This document shows, one piece after another, positions 43,498 to 52,786 of a stretch of DNA of 64,000 nt. The first letter of the stretch is position 1. Each line of letters opens with the position of its first letter. Both the position numbers and the translations under genes were made by a program. The DNA lies in NCBI RefSeq assembly GCF_900114315.1, contig NZ_FOSQ01000011.1, forward strand, positions 119,429 to 183,428, given 5' to 3'. The notes below the pieces were generated by a model, which did no database searches, was not told the DNA's origin, and saw nothing but the letters and a program-made list of their open reading frames with translations. This stretch comes from Falsiroseomonas stagni DSM 19981 (GTDB taxonomy: Bacteria > Pseudomonadota > Alphaproteobacteria > Acetobacterales > Acetobacteraceae).

Positions 43498-44350
43498 CCA
43501 GCCGCGCCAGGGCTTCGTCGGTGGCGGGCGGCGCGGTGAAGCCGACCTCCCGCCGCAGCCGCGTGGTGTCGGCGACCATGCGCGGCACCTCCCCCGGGCG
43601 ATCGGGCAGCGCGCCCATGCGCAGCAGGTCGGGGCGGCCCGCCAGGCGGGCGATCGTCTCCGCGATGTCGCGGATCGACCGTCCCTCCCCCGCGCCGATA
43701 TTCACCGCGCCGGTGACGTCGCTGGCCGCCAGCGCAGCCACCGCATCGGCCACGAACCAGGTACTGGCGAAATCCCGGATCGGGCGGCCGGAGGCGCAGC
43801 GCGCTTCCCGCCCCTGCCCCAGCGCCAGCGCGACGGAGGGCACCAGCCGGTCCGGATGCTCGCCGGGACCGAACAGGTGGAACAGCCGCGCCCAGGCCAC
43901 GGAAAGCCCCTGCATGGCCATCAGCCGCGCCGCCAGGGCAGCCTTGGCGATGCCATAGGGGGTGGCGGGGGCGATGGGGCGGCTCTCCGGCCACAGCGCG
44001 TCATCCGGCTCCGTCGCGTATTCCGCGCAGGACCCGATGCCGATGAAACGGCGCCCCCCGGCTTCGGCGAAGCGCCGCGCCAGCGCCGTGGAGGCGTCCA
44101 GCCAGTCGGTATTCTGCGGCGCGGTCCAGAAGCGGCCATGCTCGACATACCAGGCGGCGTGGACGATCACCCCGGGCTTCACATCCCGCAGCAGCGCGGC
44201 CTGCTCGGCCTCGTCCAGCAGGTTCGCGCGCAGGGCCCCGGCGGCGCGCCAGGCGGTGGCATGCACCTCGAACCCCAGCGCGGCCAGCGCGGCCGGCAGC
44301 GGGCGGCCGACGAAGCCGCTGGCGCCGGTCACCAGCACCCGCTCAGCCAT
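43487..44350 (-). CDS. NAD-dependent epimerase/dehydratase (probable 4-ketoreductase)
   Basis: A 287-residue extended SDR. The NAD motif is VLVTGASGFVGRPL and the active site TPYGIAKAAL (Y-x3-K), with GIGSCAEYA. It is the last gene of the CDP-sugar cassette and overlaps the epimerase gene by 8 bp. By comparison with NovS in noviose synthesis it probably reduces the 4-keto group of the methylated sugar; this is inference from position. Confidence 0.82.
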   Translation of the reverse strand: MAERVLVTGASGFVGRPLPAALAALGFEVHATAWRAAGALRANLLDEAEQAALLRDVKPGVIVHAAWYVEHGRFWTAPQNTDWLDASTALARRFAEAGGRRFIGIGSCAEYATEPDDALWPESRPIAPATPYGIAKAALAARLMAMQGLSVAWARLFHLFGPGEHPDRLVPSVALALGQGREARCASGRPIRDFASTWFVADAVAALAASDVTGAVNIGAGEGRSIRDIAETIARLAGRPDLLRMGALPDRPGEVPRMVADTTRLRREVGFTAPPATDEALARLVRP

Positions 44351-44864
44351 GCGGCGGCCAGTCCCGGTCACGGTCGCTGATCACCGCCGGCGCCGCGGGC
44401 CAGGGGATGGCGAAGGCGGGATCATCCCAGCGCGCCCCGCGCGCGAGGTCCGGCGCATAGGGGGCGTCGATCAGGTATTCGACCACGGCGTCATCCGTCA
44501 GCGTGATGAAGCCATGCGCGCAGCCACGGGGAATGAAGAAGGCATTGCCCTGCTCGGCGGAGAGCACCACCGCCCCGTGCCGCAACCCGCCGCCGGGCCG
44601 AAGGTCGAGTGCCACGTCGAAGACCGCGCCGCGGATGCAGCGCACCAGCTTCTGCTCCGCCGCCGGCGCGTCCTGCCAGTGCATCCCCCGCAGCGTGTGG
44701 CGATGCGTGTTCTCCGACAGGCTCGCCTGGGTCGGCACGAAGTCCAGCCCCGCCCCGGCGAAGCGGTCCGCGCACCAGCTTCGCAGGAAGGCGCCACGGG
44801 CGTCGCGCGCCCGGTCGGCCAGCACTTCCACCACGCCGGCGATGGCGGTGGGCCGGAACCTCAC
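44343..44864 (-). CDS. RmlC-like dTDP/CDP-4-dehydro-6-deoxysugar epimerase
   Basis: A 173-residue cupin. HTLRGMHWQDAP carries the catalytic His, and VRCIRGAVFDVALDLRPG and NAFFIPRGCAHGFITL are RmlC blocks. RmlC and NovW use the same fold for 3- and/or 5-epimerisation. The start is GTG at 44864, overlapping the methyltransferase stop (GTGA). There is no rmlA or rmlB here; the substrate is presumably the CDP-sugar. Confidence 0.88.
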   Translation of the reverse strand: MRFRPTAIAGVVEVLADRARDARGAFLRSWCADRFAGAGLDFVPTQASLSENTHRHTLRGMHWQDAPAAEQKLVRCIRGAVFDVALDLRPGGGLRHGAVVLSAEQGNAFFIPRGCAHGFITLTDDAVVEYLIDAPYAPDLARGARWDDPAFAIPWPAAPAVISDRDRDWPPHG

Positions 44865-46090
44865 GGCAGTTCGGTGATGCGCGGCACGGCGGTCACCAGC
44901 CGCCCCGCGAAGCCGCCGCGGCGCAGGCTGGCCGCAATCTCCGGCGCGATGTTCCAGGGCAGGACGAGGATGTCGTCGAGCCCCATGGCCAGCAGCGCCT
45001 CCGGCGTCACCACCGGGATGTGGCTGCCGGGCAGCAGCCGGCCCTGCTTGGCCGTGCTGCGATCCGCGACGGCCAGGATGGCGGGCGCCTTCACCCCCGC
45101 CGCGTTCAGCAGCGTGTTGCCCTTGGCCGCCGCGCCATAGGCGCCGATCCGCCGCCCCTCGCCCGCCGCCAACCAGGCCCGCAGCCCGTCCAGCACCTGC
45201 CGCACCCGCGCCTCGAACCCCTCGTAGAAGGCATCGGTGTGGAGGCCGCGCGCCGCCTCGTCCGCCCGCAGCGCCAGCACGGCGGGGGACGCCTCGGCCG
45301 GCGCCTTGCGCGCCATGACGCGCAGCGACCCGCCATGCGTCGGCAGGCGTTCCACATCCACCACCGCCAGGCCGTGGCGCGCCAGCAGCGCCTCCATGCT
45401 CAGCAGGGACCAGTAGGCGTAGTGCTCGTGGTAGATCGTGTCGAACTGCACGCCATCCACCAGGGTGACGAGGTGCGGGCATTCGATGGAGATCATGCCC
45501 CGCGACCCCGCCAGGATCGCCATCCCCGCGACGAAGTCGTTCACATCCGGCACATGCGCCAGCACATTGTTGGCGACGATCAGGTCCGCATGGCCACGCC
45601 GGGCCACCAGGTCGCGCGCACTGTCAGCGCCGAAGAAGAACACCTCCGTCGGCACTCCCGCCTCTTTCGCCATGGCCGCGACATTGGCGGCGGGCTCCAC
45701 GCCCAGACAGGGGATGCCGGCGGCGACGAAGTTGCGCAGCAGGTAGCCGTCATTGCTCGCGACCTCCACCACGAAGCTGCCGGCGCCCAGCGACAGCCTC
45801 TGCGTCATGCCCGTGCAGAAGCGCGCGGCATGGTCGAGCCAGGAGGAGGAGGCGGAGGAGAAATAGGCATAGTCGGAAAAGATGCCGACCGCATCGACGA
45901 TGGTGTCGAGTTGCACGAGCCGGCAGCCCTCGCACACCATGGCGCGCAGCGGGAAGACCGGTTCCGGCGCATCGGCGCGGTCCGGCGGCACGTAGGAATT
46001 GGCGACCGCCATGGTGCCAAGGTCACAGAACACGGCGCCAAGCCGCGCGCCACAGGCGCGGCAGGCGGTGATGCGCGTCGCGCCGGTCAT
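44861..46090 (-). CDS. NovU/TylCIII-type sugar C-methyltransferase
   Basis: A 409-residue class I methyltransferase. The N-terminal zinc site has C10, C13, C53 and C56 (CRACG, CEGC), the SAM site is VVEVASNDGYLLRNFVAAG, and HEHYAYWSLLSMEALLARHGL plus the C-terminal Rossmann-like domain (RIGAYGAAAKGNTLLNAAGV) complete the family's three-domain order. These enzymes add methyl to carbon 3 or 5 of keto-deoxysugars. Coupled by ATGA to the dehydratase. Confidence 0.9.
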   Translation of the reverse strand: MTGATRITACRACGARLGAVFCDLGTMAVANSYVPPDRADAPEPVFPLRAMVCEGCRLVQLDTIVDAVGIFSDYAYFSSASSSWLDHAARFCTGMTQRLSLGAGSFVVEVASNDGYLLRNFVAAGIPCLGVEPAANVAAMAKEAGVPTEVFFFGADSARDLVARRGHADLIVANNVLAHVPDVNDFVAGMAILAGSRGMISIECPHLVTLVDGVQFDTIYHEHYAYWSLLSMEALLARHGLAVVDVERLPTHGGSLRVMARKAPAEASPAVLALRADEAARGLHTDAFYEGFEARVRQVLDGLRAWLAAGEGRRIGAYGAAAKGNTLLNAAGVKAPAILAVADRSTAKQGRLLPGSHIPVVTPEALLAMGLDDILVLPWNIAPEIAASLRRGGFAGRLVTAVPRITELP

Positions 46091-47127
46091 GCCATCACCA
46101 CCGCGCGGATCGCCGCATCGGTCGCGTCCACCATGCCCTCCCCGCGCTGCCAGGCCGCGTACCAGGCGGCGGTCTCCGCGATGGCGCGCGGCGTATCCAG
46201 GCGCGGCGCCCAGCCGAGCGCGCGTTCCGCCAGCGAGGAATCCAGCGCCAGCCGCTTCGATTCCTCCATCACCGGGCCTTCCACCGCCTGCCAGTCCACC
46301 CGCATGCCCGCCGCCGCTTCCCAATGCCCCAGCAATCCGCGCACCGACAATTCGCCATCCCTCGGACCGAAATTCATCGCCGCCGGCGCATCGCCCATCG
46401 CCAGGCGTTCCGCCAGCATCAGGTAGCCCCGCAGCACATCCAGCACATGCTGGAAGGGGCGCGTCGCATCCGGCCGGCGCAGCATCAGCGTCTGCCCCGC
46501 GACCATGGCGCGCACGAGGTCAGGCACCAGCCGCTCCGTCCCGAAATCCCCGCCGCCGATGACATTGCCCGCCCGCGCGGTGGCGATCGGTGGCAATTCG
46601 TGCCCGAAGCTGGCGCGCCAGGAGGCGACGGCCAGTTCCGCCGCGGCCTTGGACGCGCTGTAGGGATCGGCGCCGCCCAGCCGGTCACCCTCCGCGAAGG
46701 CGCGGCCAGCGCCATCATTCGCATAGACCTTGTCGGAGGTGACGATGACGGCGGCGCGCAGCCCCGGCAGGCCGCGCATCGCATCCAGCACCGCGACGGT
46801 GCCGCCGAGATTGGTCGCGAAGGTACCCGCGGGGTCGCGGTAGCCATCGCCGACGAAGGCCTGCGCGGCCAGGTGCAGCACGACCTCCGGCCGCGCCGCG
46901 CGCAGCAGCCGCGCCACCGTGGCGCCGTCGCGGATATCGACGCGGTGATCGGCTTCCAGCACCGATCCCACCGCCAGCGCCGCGAAGGCGGAGGGGCCGG
47001 GGCGCGGGTCCAGCGCGACGCCCGTCACCGTCGCGCCCATGCCGTGCAGCGCGCGGCACAGCCATGAACCCTTGAAGCCCGTATGGCCGGTGACAACCAC
47101 GCGCCGGCCGCGCCAGAAATCGGTCAC
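46087..47127 (-). CDS. rfbG: CDP-glucose 4,6-dehydratase
   Basis: A 346-residue SDR converting CDP-glucose to CDP-4-keto-6-deoxyglucose. The signature RVVVTGHTGFKGSWL at the N-terminus is specific to RfbG, and the active site is DPYSASKAAAE (Y-x3-K); VTSDKVYAN is also conserved. The start is GTG at 47127, overlapping rfbF (GTGA). Confidence 0.95.
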   Translation of the reverse strand: MTDFWRGRRVVVTGHTGFKGSWLCRALHGMGATVTGVALDPRPGPSAFAALAVGSVLEADHRVDIRDGATVARLLRAARPEVVLHLAAQAFVGDGYRDPAGTFATNLGGTVAVLDAMRGLPGLRAAVIVTSDKVYANDGAGRAFAEGDRLGGADPYSASKAAAELAVASWRASFGHELPPIATARAGNVIGGGDFGTERLVPDLVRAMVAGQTLMLRRPDATRPFQHVLDVLRGYLMLAERLAMGDAPAAMNFGPRDGELSVRGLLGHWEAAAGMRVDWQAVEGPVMEESKRLALDSSLAERALGWAPRLDTPRAIAETAAWYAAWQRGEGMVDATDAAIRAVVMA

Positions 47128-47894
47128 CAGATTCTCCAGGGCGCCCGGCCGGATGCCCAGAGGCGTTCCAGCAGGTCGCGGTCACGCATCGTGTCCATGG
47201 GCTGCCAGAAGCCCGGATGGTCATAGGCCGCCAACTGCCCGTCCTGCGCCAGGCCGCGCAGCGGTTCCTGTTCGAAGACCGTGGCATCGCCCTCGATCCG
47301 GTCGATCACACGCGGCGACAGCACGAAGAAGCCGCCATTGATCGTGGCGCCATCCCCTGCCGGCTTTTCCATGAAGGCCGTCACGCGCGTACCCCGGCGT
47401 TCCAGCGCGCCGAAGCGGCCGGGCGGCGCCACGGCGGTGACGGTGGCGTCACGCCCCTCCGCGCGGTGGAAGGCGACCAGCGCGCCGATATCCACATCGC
47501 CGACGCCGTCGCCATAGGTCAGGCAGAAGGCTTCCTCCTCCCGCAGCAGATGCGCCACGCGCTTCAGCCGCCCGCCGGTCTGCGTCTCCTCCCCCGTATC
47601 GACCAGCGTCACGCGCCAGTGCATCTCCGCCGGGCGCAGCACATCGATGTGCCCGGTGGCGAGGTCGATGGCGATGTCGCTGGCGTGCAGCCGATAGTTC
47701 AGGAAGAATTCCTTGATCTGCCAGCCCTTGTAGCCGAGGCAGATGATGAAGTCGGTCACGCCATGCGCGGCATAGACCTGCATGATGTGCCACAGGATCG
47801 GCCGGCCGCCGATCTCCACCATCGGCTTCGGCCGCGTGGTGGTTTCCTCCGCCAGCCGCGTGCCGCGGCCGCCGGCCAGGATCACCGCCTTCAT
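47124..47894 (-). CDS. rfbF: glucose-1-phosphate cytidylyltransferase
   Basis: A 256-residue nucleotidyltransferase forming CDP-glucose. The N-terminal motif AVILAGGRGTRLAEETTTRPKPM, followed by VEIGGRPILWHIM and GYKGWQIKEFFLNY, is diagnostic of RfbF. YGDGVGDVDI binds the metal. It starts in an ATGA overlap with the GT41 gene and, with rfbG, gives the CDP-4-keto-6-deoxyglucose branch point. Confidence 0.96.
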   Translation of the reverse strand: MKAVILAGGRGTRLAEETTTRPKPMVEIGGRPILWHIMQVYAAHGVTDFIICLGYKGWQIKEFFLNYRLHASDIAIDLATGHIDVLRPAEMHWRVTLVDTGEETQTGGRLKRVAHLLREEEAFCLTYGDGVGDVDIGALVAFHRAEGRDATVTAVAPPGRFGALERRGTRVTAFMEKPAGDGATINGGFFVLSPRVIDRIEGDATVFEQEPLRGLAQDGQLAAYDHPGFWQPMDTMRDRDLLERLWASGRAPWRIW

Positions 47895-50266
47895 CGGGAA
47901 GCGACCTCCGCGGCCTTGGCGTAGAACAGGTCCACGAAGCGCTGCTGCTGGCCGAGCGGGTTGCGCCGGATCATCGGGCGCAGCCCGTGGCGCAATTCCC
48001 GCCGCCGCGCGCGGTCCCGCGCCAGCGCCTCGGCCTTCGCCACATACTCCTCGACGCTGAAGGCCGCGAGGTCGCCGACACCGGCATTGCTGAGGTTGGA
48101 ATAGGCGAGCCGTTCCGGGAATCCCGCGCCCACCAGGCTGATGGTCGGCACGCCCATCCACAGCGCCTCGCACGTCGTGGTGCCGCCGACATGCGGCAGG
48201 CTGTCGAGCGCGATGTCCAACGTGTTGTAGTAGGGCAAATGCTTGCCGCGCACGCCGACGAAATCCAGCCGCGTCGGGTCGACGTTCCGCCGCGCGAAGG
48301 CGATCCGCGCATTATCCATGAAGGCCATGCCGGAGGCTTCGGGCCGCACGAAGAGGAAGCGCGAACCGGGCACCGCCCGCAGCACCGCCGCCCAGGCATC
48401 CAGGCACGCCGTGGTGAATTTATACGGGTTGTTGGCCGTGCCGAAGGTGATGCAGTTGTTGCGCTCCTCCGGCAGCCCATCATGGATCGGCTGGTCGTTG
48501 AAGCCGAGCCGCCCCAGCACCACCCAGCTTTCCGGCATCTCGAAGGGCTGCTCGATCAGCAGGCGCGGGTCTTCCGGCTTGATGTAGGGATCGACCAGCA
48601 CGTAGTCGATCTGCTCCAGCCCCGCGGAATGGGGATAGGCCAGCCAGCTCGCGCCGATGCGCGCCGGGCGATGGGCCATCACCTCCAGCTTGTTCATCGC
48701 CGTGCTGCCGCCGAGTTCGAACAGGATGTCGAGCCCATCCTGCGCGATGCCCTCCGCCACCTGCGCATCGGGCTTGCGGGGCCACCAGCGGAAGCCCGCC
48801 GCGCGGCGCTCCATGATCTCCTGCACCCGGTCGCGCTCGCCCTCGTAGAAGGAATAGCAGAAGACCTCGACCTTGTCGGGATCGTGCAGTTCGATGAGGG
48901 GCAGCGCGAAGTAGCTGACGGGATGGTTGCGCAGGTCGCTCGACATGAAGCCGATGCGCAGCTTCCGGCCGGTGGCGATCGCCGGCATGGCCGGCAGCGT
49001 GACGGGCGCGATCTTCGCCGAGGCGCGGCGCCCCCAGGCGCGGTGCCATTCGACGATATCGATCCGGTCCTGCAGCGTCTCCACCTGGCCGAGTTCGTAA
49101 TGCACGGCGGAATGGCGGCCTTCCGCCAGCCAATGCGGCAGCAACGCACGCACCGGGCCGGTGGCGGCCAGCCGATCCTCATCCATCACGCGCTGGAACA
49201 CGGTGCGCAGCCCGCGCGCCAGCCGCGCCATGCGGTCGGGGTGCTTTTCCAGCAGCCCGCAGCCGATGCGATAGGCTTCCTCGAGATGCGCGACCTCATC
49301 GTCGTAGCGGCTGCGGCTGAGGCTTTCCATCAGCGCCTCCGCCGCTTCCCAGGAATGCGGGTTGGCGGCCACGGCGCGTTTCAGCGCCTCATTCGCCGCG
49401 CGGCGGTTGCCGTCGCCATGCAGCCGCGCCAGGGCAAGGTTGGCGTTCAGATCGCCCGGATTGGCGGCAATCGCGCGTTCCAGCGTGGCCATCGCATCCG
49501 CCGTGCGGCCGAGCTGCAATTGCAGCCGACCGGCCAGCACATCCGCCGCCTGGTCGCCGGGCCGCGCGGCGCGGGCGCGTTCGATCACCGCGAGCGCGCG
49601 CTCCGGCTCCTTCATCTCGACCAGCATGGAGGCCAGCAGCGCGGCCGCGTCGCGGTCCCGCGGTTCCAGGGCGAAGGCCTTCTCCAGGCTGGCGCGCGCA
49701 CCGGCATGGTCGCCCAACGCGCGCAGACAGCGGCCATGCAGGCGCCAGAGCTCGGCGTTGCGCGGCTCGATCTTCAGCCCGCCCGCGAAGGAAGCGGCCG
49801 CGCCGGCATAGTCGCCCTTCAGTTCCAGCGTGTTGCCGATGTTCTGCCAGGGGGAGAGGCTGCGCGGCTCCAGCTTCCGCGCGGCCTCCAGCATCGCCAG
49901 CGCCTCATCCAGCCGCCCCGCGCGCTTCAGCAGCACGCCGAGCAGGTTGGCGAGGGCGAAATCCTTGGGCTTGCGCGCCTGCACCGGCGCCACCACCGCC
50001 ACCGCCTCCCCATGCCTTGCCAGGGCGCTGAGCGAGAGGGCGTAGGGCGTCGCCAGGGCGGCGGCGGAGGCCCCGGCGGCCAGCGCCTGGGCGAAGGCCC
50101 CCACCGCCTCCGCATGGCGGTTCCCCTGCGCCAGCAGCCCCGCCAGTTGCTGCCAGGCCATGGCATTGCCGGGCTGGTCCCGCAGCCGGGCGCGCAGCGC
50201 GGCCTCGGCCGCCTGCGGGTCCGGCGTGGCAGGCATCGGTTTCGGCCGGGGAACGGGACGCTGCAT
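47891..50266 (-). CDS. TPR protein with GT41 (O-GlcNAc-transferase/SPINDLY-like) domain
   Basis: A protein of 791 residues. About nine tetratricopeptide repeats fill the first 330 residues (e.g. PWQNIGNTLELKGDYAGAAA, LWRLHGRCLRALGDHAGA). The C-terminal half has the GT41 marks LRIGFMSSDLRNHPVSYFALPL, RIGASWLAYPHSAGLEQIDY, TFGTANNPYKFTT and DSLPHVGGTTTCEALWMGVPTISL. It is likely a cytoplasmic protein glycosyltransferase. It leads the CDP-sugar cassette, so the sugar may be its donor. The start at 50266 is one of three in-frame ATG codons (50299, 50266, 50236). Confidence 0.88.
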   Translation of the reverse strand: MQRPVPRPKPMPATPDPQAAEAALRARLRDQPGNAMAWQQLAGLLAQGNRHAEAVGAFAQALAAGASAAALATPYALSLSALARHGEAVAVVAPVQARKPKDFALANLLGVLLKRAGRLDEALAMLEAARKLEPRSLSPWQNIGNTLELKGDYAGAAASFAGGLKIEPRNAELWRLHGRCLRALGDHAGARASLEKAFALEPRDRDAAALLASMLVEMKEPERALAVIERARAARPGDQAADVLAGRLQLQLGRTADAMATLERAIAANPGDLNANLALARLHGDGNRRAANEALKRAVAANPHSWEAAEALMESLSRSRYDDEVAHLEEAYRIGCGLLEKHPDRMARLARGLRTVFQRVMDEDRLAATGPVRALLPHWLAEGRHSAVHYELGQVETLQDRIDIVEWHRAWGRRASAKIAPVTLPAMPAIATGRKLRIGFMSSDLRNHPVSYFALPLIELHDPDKVEVFCYSFYEGERDRVQEIMERRAAGFRWWPRKPDAQVAEGIAQDGLDILFELGGSTAMNKLEVMAHRPARIGASWLAYPHSAGLEQIDYVLVDPYIKPEDPRLLIEQPFEMPESWVVLGRLGFNDQPIHDGLPEERNNCITFGTANNPYKFTTACLDAWAAVLRAVPGSRFLFVRPEASGMAFMDNARIAFARRNVDPTRLDFVGVRGKHLPYYNTLDIALDSLPHVGGTTTCEALWMGVPTISLVGAGFPERLAYSNLSNAGVGDLAAFSVEEYVAKAEALARDRARRRELRHGLRPMIRRNPLGQQQRFVDLFYAKAAEVASR

Positions 50267-50365
50267 GGGCGGGCAGTAATGACCAAGCGAAGGAGGCACC
50301 GACCACCGGCGCCCCTACCGGTCGTTGCCTATCACGTTTCCTTGTCGGCACCCAGATGGGGGGCC

Positions 50366-51955
50366 CTACCGCCCCCCGGCCCAGCCCCGCCCCGGCACCG
50401 CCGCCAGCAATTCCCGCGAATAGGGATGCGTCGGCGCGGTCAGCAGCGTCTCCGCCGGGCCTTCCTCCACCACCTCGCCCCGCTGCATGATCGCGACGCG
50501 GTCGCAGACCTGCGCGGCCACGCGCAGATCATGCGTGATGAAGACCATGGAGAGGCCGAGCTTCCGGCGCAGCGAGGCCAGCAGGTCCAGCACCTGCGCC
50601 TGTACGGAAAGATCGAGCGCCGAGACCGGTTCATCCGCCACCAGCACATCCGGCTCCAGCGCCAGCGCGCGGGCCAGGCCGATGCGCTGGCGCTGCCCGC
50701 CGCTGAATTCATGCGGGAAGCGGTCGATCGCGGCGGGGTCGAGGCCCACCAGGCGGAACAGATCCTCCGCCCGGTCCTTCAGGTCCGGGCCCCGGATGCC
50801 GCGCATCGCGATACCCTGCGTCACCAGGTCGCCGACGCGCCGGCGCGGATTGAGCGAGGTGAAGGGGTCCTGGAACACCATCTGGATGCGCCCCGTCTGC
50901 GCCCGCCAGGCGCTGCCGCTGAGCCGCGTGATATCCGTGTCCAGTACGCGGATCGCGCCCTGCTCAGGCTCCACCAGCTTCACCAGGCAGCGCGCCAGGG
51001 TGGATTTTCCCGACCCGCTCTCCCCCACCACGCCCAGCGTGGTGCCGCGGCGGAGCGTGAGCGAGACATCCTTCAGCGCGGCGACCGTGCGGCCGCGGCG
51101 GCGATAGGTCTTGTGCACGCCTTCCACGCTGAGCACCGGCGCGGCCGTGCTGGGCTGGTAGGGCGGCGGGCGCAGCGCGGGCATGGCGGCGATCAGCGCC
51201 TGGCTGTAGGGATGCCGCGGGCGGTTCAGGATGGTCGCGGCCTCCCCCTGTTCCACCACCTCCCCCTGCCGCATCACCGCGATGCGCGTCGCCACTTCCG
51301 CCACCACGCCGAAATCATGGGTGATGAACATCACCCCCATGCCGCGCCGCGCCTGCAAATCCCGGATCAGCCCCAGGATCTGCGCCTGCGTCGTGACATC
51401 CAGTGCGGTGGTGGGTTCATCCGCGATCAGCAAGGCGGGTTCCAGCGCCATCGCCATCGCGATCACGCAGCGCTGCCGCTGGCCGCCGGAGAGTTCATGC
51501 GGATAGGCGCGCGCGATCTGCCGCGGCTCCGGCAGGCGCATCGTCTCCAGCAGATCCAGCACGCGGTCCGCGATCTCCGCCCGGCCGAGGCTGGTGTGGA
51601 TGCGGAAGGTCTCCGCGACCTGGGACCCCACGGTGTGCAGCGGGTTCAGCGCCGTCATCGGGTCCTGGAACACCATGCCGATGCGCTTGCCGCTGATGCG
51701 GCGAAGATCGGGCAGCGAGAGTTGCAGCAGGTCCTGCCCCTCGAACAGGATGCGCCCGCCGCTGGCCCGGACTCCCGGCGGCAGCAGGCCAAGGATGGCG
51801 GCGGCCGTCAGCGACTTGCCCGACCCGCTCTCGCCGACGACGCAGAAGACCTCACCGCGATCGATGGTGAAGGAGACATCCTTCGCGGCATGGGCGCGAT
51901 CCGCGCCGCGCGGCAGGGCGATGGAGAGATTCTCGATGGACAGCAGCGCGGTCAT
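50366..51955 (-). CDS. ABC transporter ATP-binding protein, fused DppD-DppF type
   Basis: A 529-residue double ATPase like YejF/GsiA. The first cassette has [25 protein letters not shown] and [12 protein letters not shown]; the second has [24 protein letters not shown] and [12 protein letters not shown], with a short linker near residue 270. One protein thus replaces the two ATPases of the other dpp system. It overlaps the permease (ATGA). A G6/C6 hairpin (50358-50377) over the stop may end the transcript. Confidence 0.93.
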   Translation of the reverse strand: MTALLSIENLSIALPRGADRAHAAKDVSFTIDRGEVFCVVGESGSGKSLTAAAILGLLPPGVRASGGRILFEGQDLLQLSLPDLRRISGKRIGMVFQDPMTALNPLHTVGSQVAETFRIHTSLGRAEIADRVLDLLETMRLPEPRQIARAYPHELSGGQRQRCVIAMAMALEPALLIADEPTTALDVTTQAQILGLIRDLQARRGMGVMFITHDFGVVAEVATRIAVMRQGEVVEQGEAATILNRPRHPYSQALIAAMPALRPPPYQPSTAAPVLSVEGVHKTYRRRGRTVAALKDVSLTLRRGTTLGVVGESGSGKSTLARCLVKLVEPEQGAIRVLDTDITRLSGSAWRAQTGRIQMVFQDPFTSLNPRRRVGDLVTQGIAMRGIRGPDLKDRAEDLFRLVGLDPAAIDRFPHEFSGGQRQRIGLARALALEPDVLVADEPVSALDLSVQAQVLDLLASLRRKLGLSMVFITHDLRVAAQVCDRVAIMQRGEVVEEGPAETLLTAPTHPYSRELLAAVPGRGWAGGR

Positions 51956-52782
51956 CGCCGGCCGAGCCTCGGGTTCAGCAGGTCGTTCACCCCCTGCCCC
52001 ACCAGCGAGATGGCGAGGACCGTGACGATGATGGCCAGCCCAGGCAGCGCCGCCACATACCAGGCGCTGCGCAGCACCCGCCGCCCATCACCGATGAGGT
52101 TGCCCCAGGAGGCGATGTTCGGGTCGGAGAGTCCAAGGAAGGCCAGCGCGCTTTCCTGCAATATCGCCAGCGCCATCACCACGCTGACATAGACGATGAC
52201 GGGCGGCAGGGCGCTGGGCAGGATTTCCAGGAAGATGATGCGGGCATGGGGCATGCCGAGCGTGCGGCAGCTCAGCACGAAGTCGCGCGACCGCAGGGTC
52301 AGGAACTCCGCCCGCGTCAGGCGCGCCGGCGCGGTCCAGGAAACGGCGCCGATGACCAGCGCCAGCGTCGTCACCTCCGACCCGAAGATGACCACCAGCA
52401 TCAGCAGCAGGATGAAGCTCGGCACGGTCTGGAAGGCTTCCGTCAGCCGCATCAGCGCGGCATCGACGGCGCCACCGAAATAGCCCGAGACGGCGCCGAC
52501 CAGGATGCCGATGCCGATCGCGATGCCCGTGGCCACGACGCCCACCAGCAGCGAGACCCGCGCGCCATGGAAGATCTGCGCGGCGATGTCGCGCCCGACG
52601 GAATCGGTCCCGAGCGGCAGCCCTTCCTCCGTGAAGGGCGGCGTCAGCGGTGCGCCGGCCAGGGAGAGCGGGTCCTCCGGGAACAGCCATCCCGCGCTGG
52701 CCGCCATGGCGATGACGACCAGCAGCAGCACCAGCCCGATGACGGCGGCGGTGGAGGAGGCGTAGCGGCGAAGTGCGCCCAT
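51952..52782 (-). CDS. ABC transporter permease (DppC type)
   Basis: A 276-residue permease with LPLGTDSVGRDIAAQIFHGARVSLLVG and the EAA loop SCRTLGMPHARIIFLEILPSALPP. The start at 52782 (ATG, 4 nt after the DppB stop) is preferred to 52824, which lies inside the DppB gene. Second channel subunit of the LLM-linked importer. Confidence 0.92.
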   Translation of the reverse strand: MGALRRYASSTAAVIGLVLLLVVIAMAASAGWLFPEDPLSLAGAPLTPPFTEEGLPLGTDSVGRDIAAQIFHGARVSLLVGVVATGIAIGIGILVGAVSGYFGGAVDAALMRLTEAFQTVPSFILLLMLVVIFGSEVTTLALVIGAVSWTAPARLTRAEFLTLRSRDFVLSCRTLGMPHARIIFLEILPSALPPVIVYVSVVMALAILQESALAFLGLSDPNIASWGNLIGDGRRVLRSAWYVAALPGLAIIVTVLAISLVGQGVNDLLNPRLGRR

Positions 52783-52786
52783 GCGG

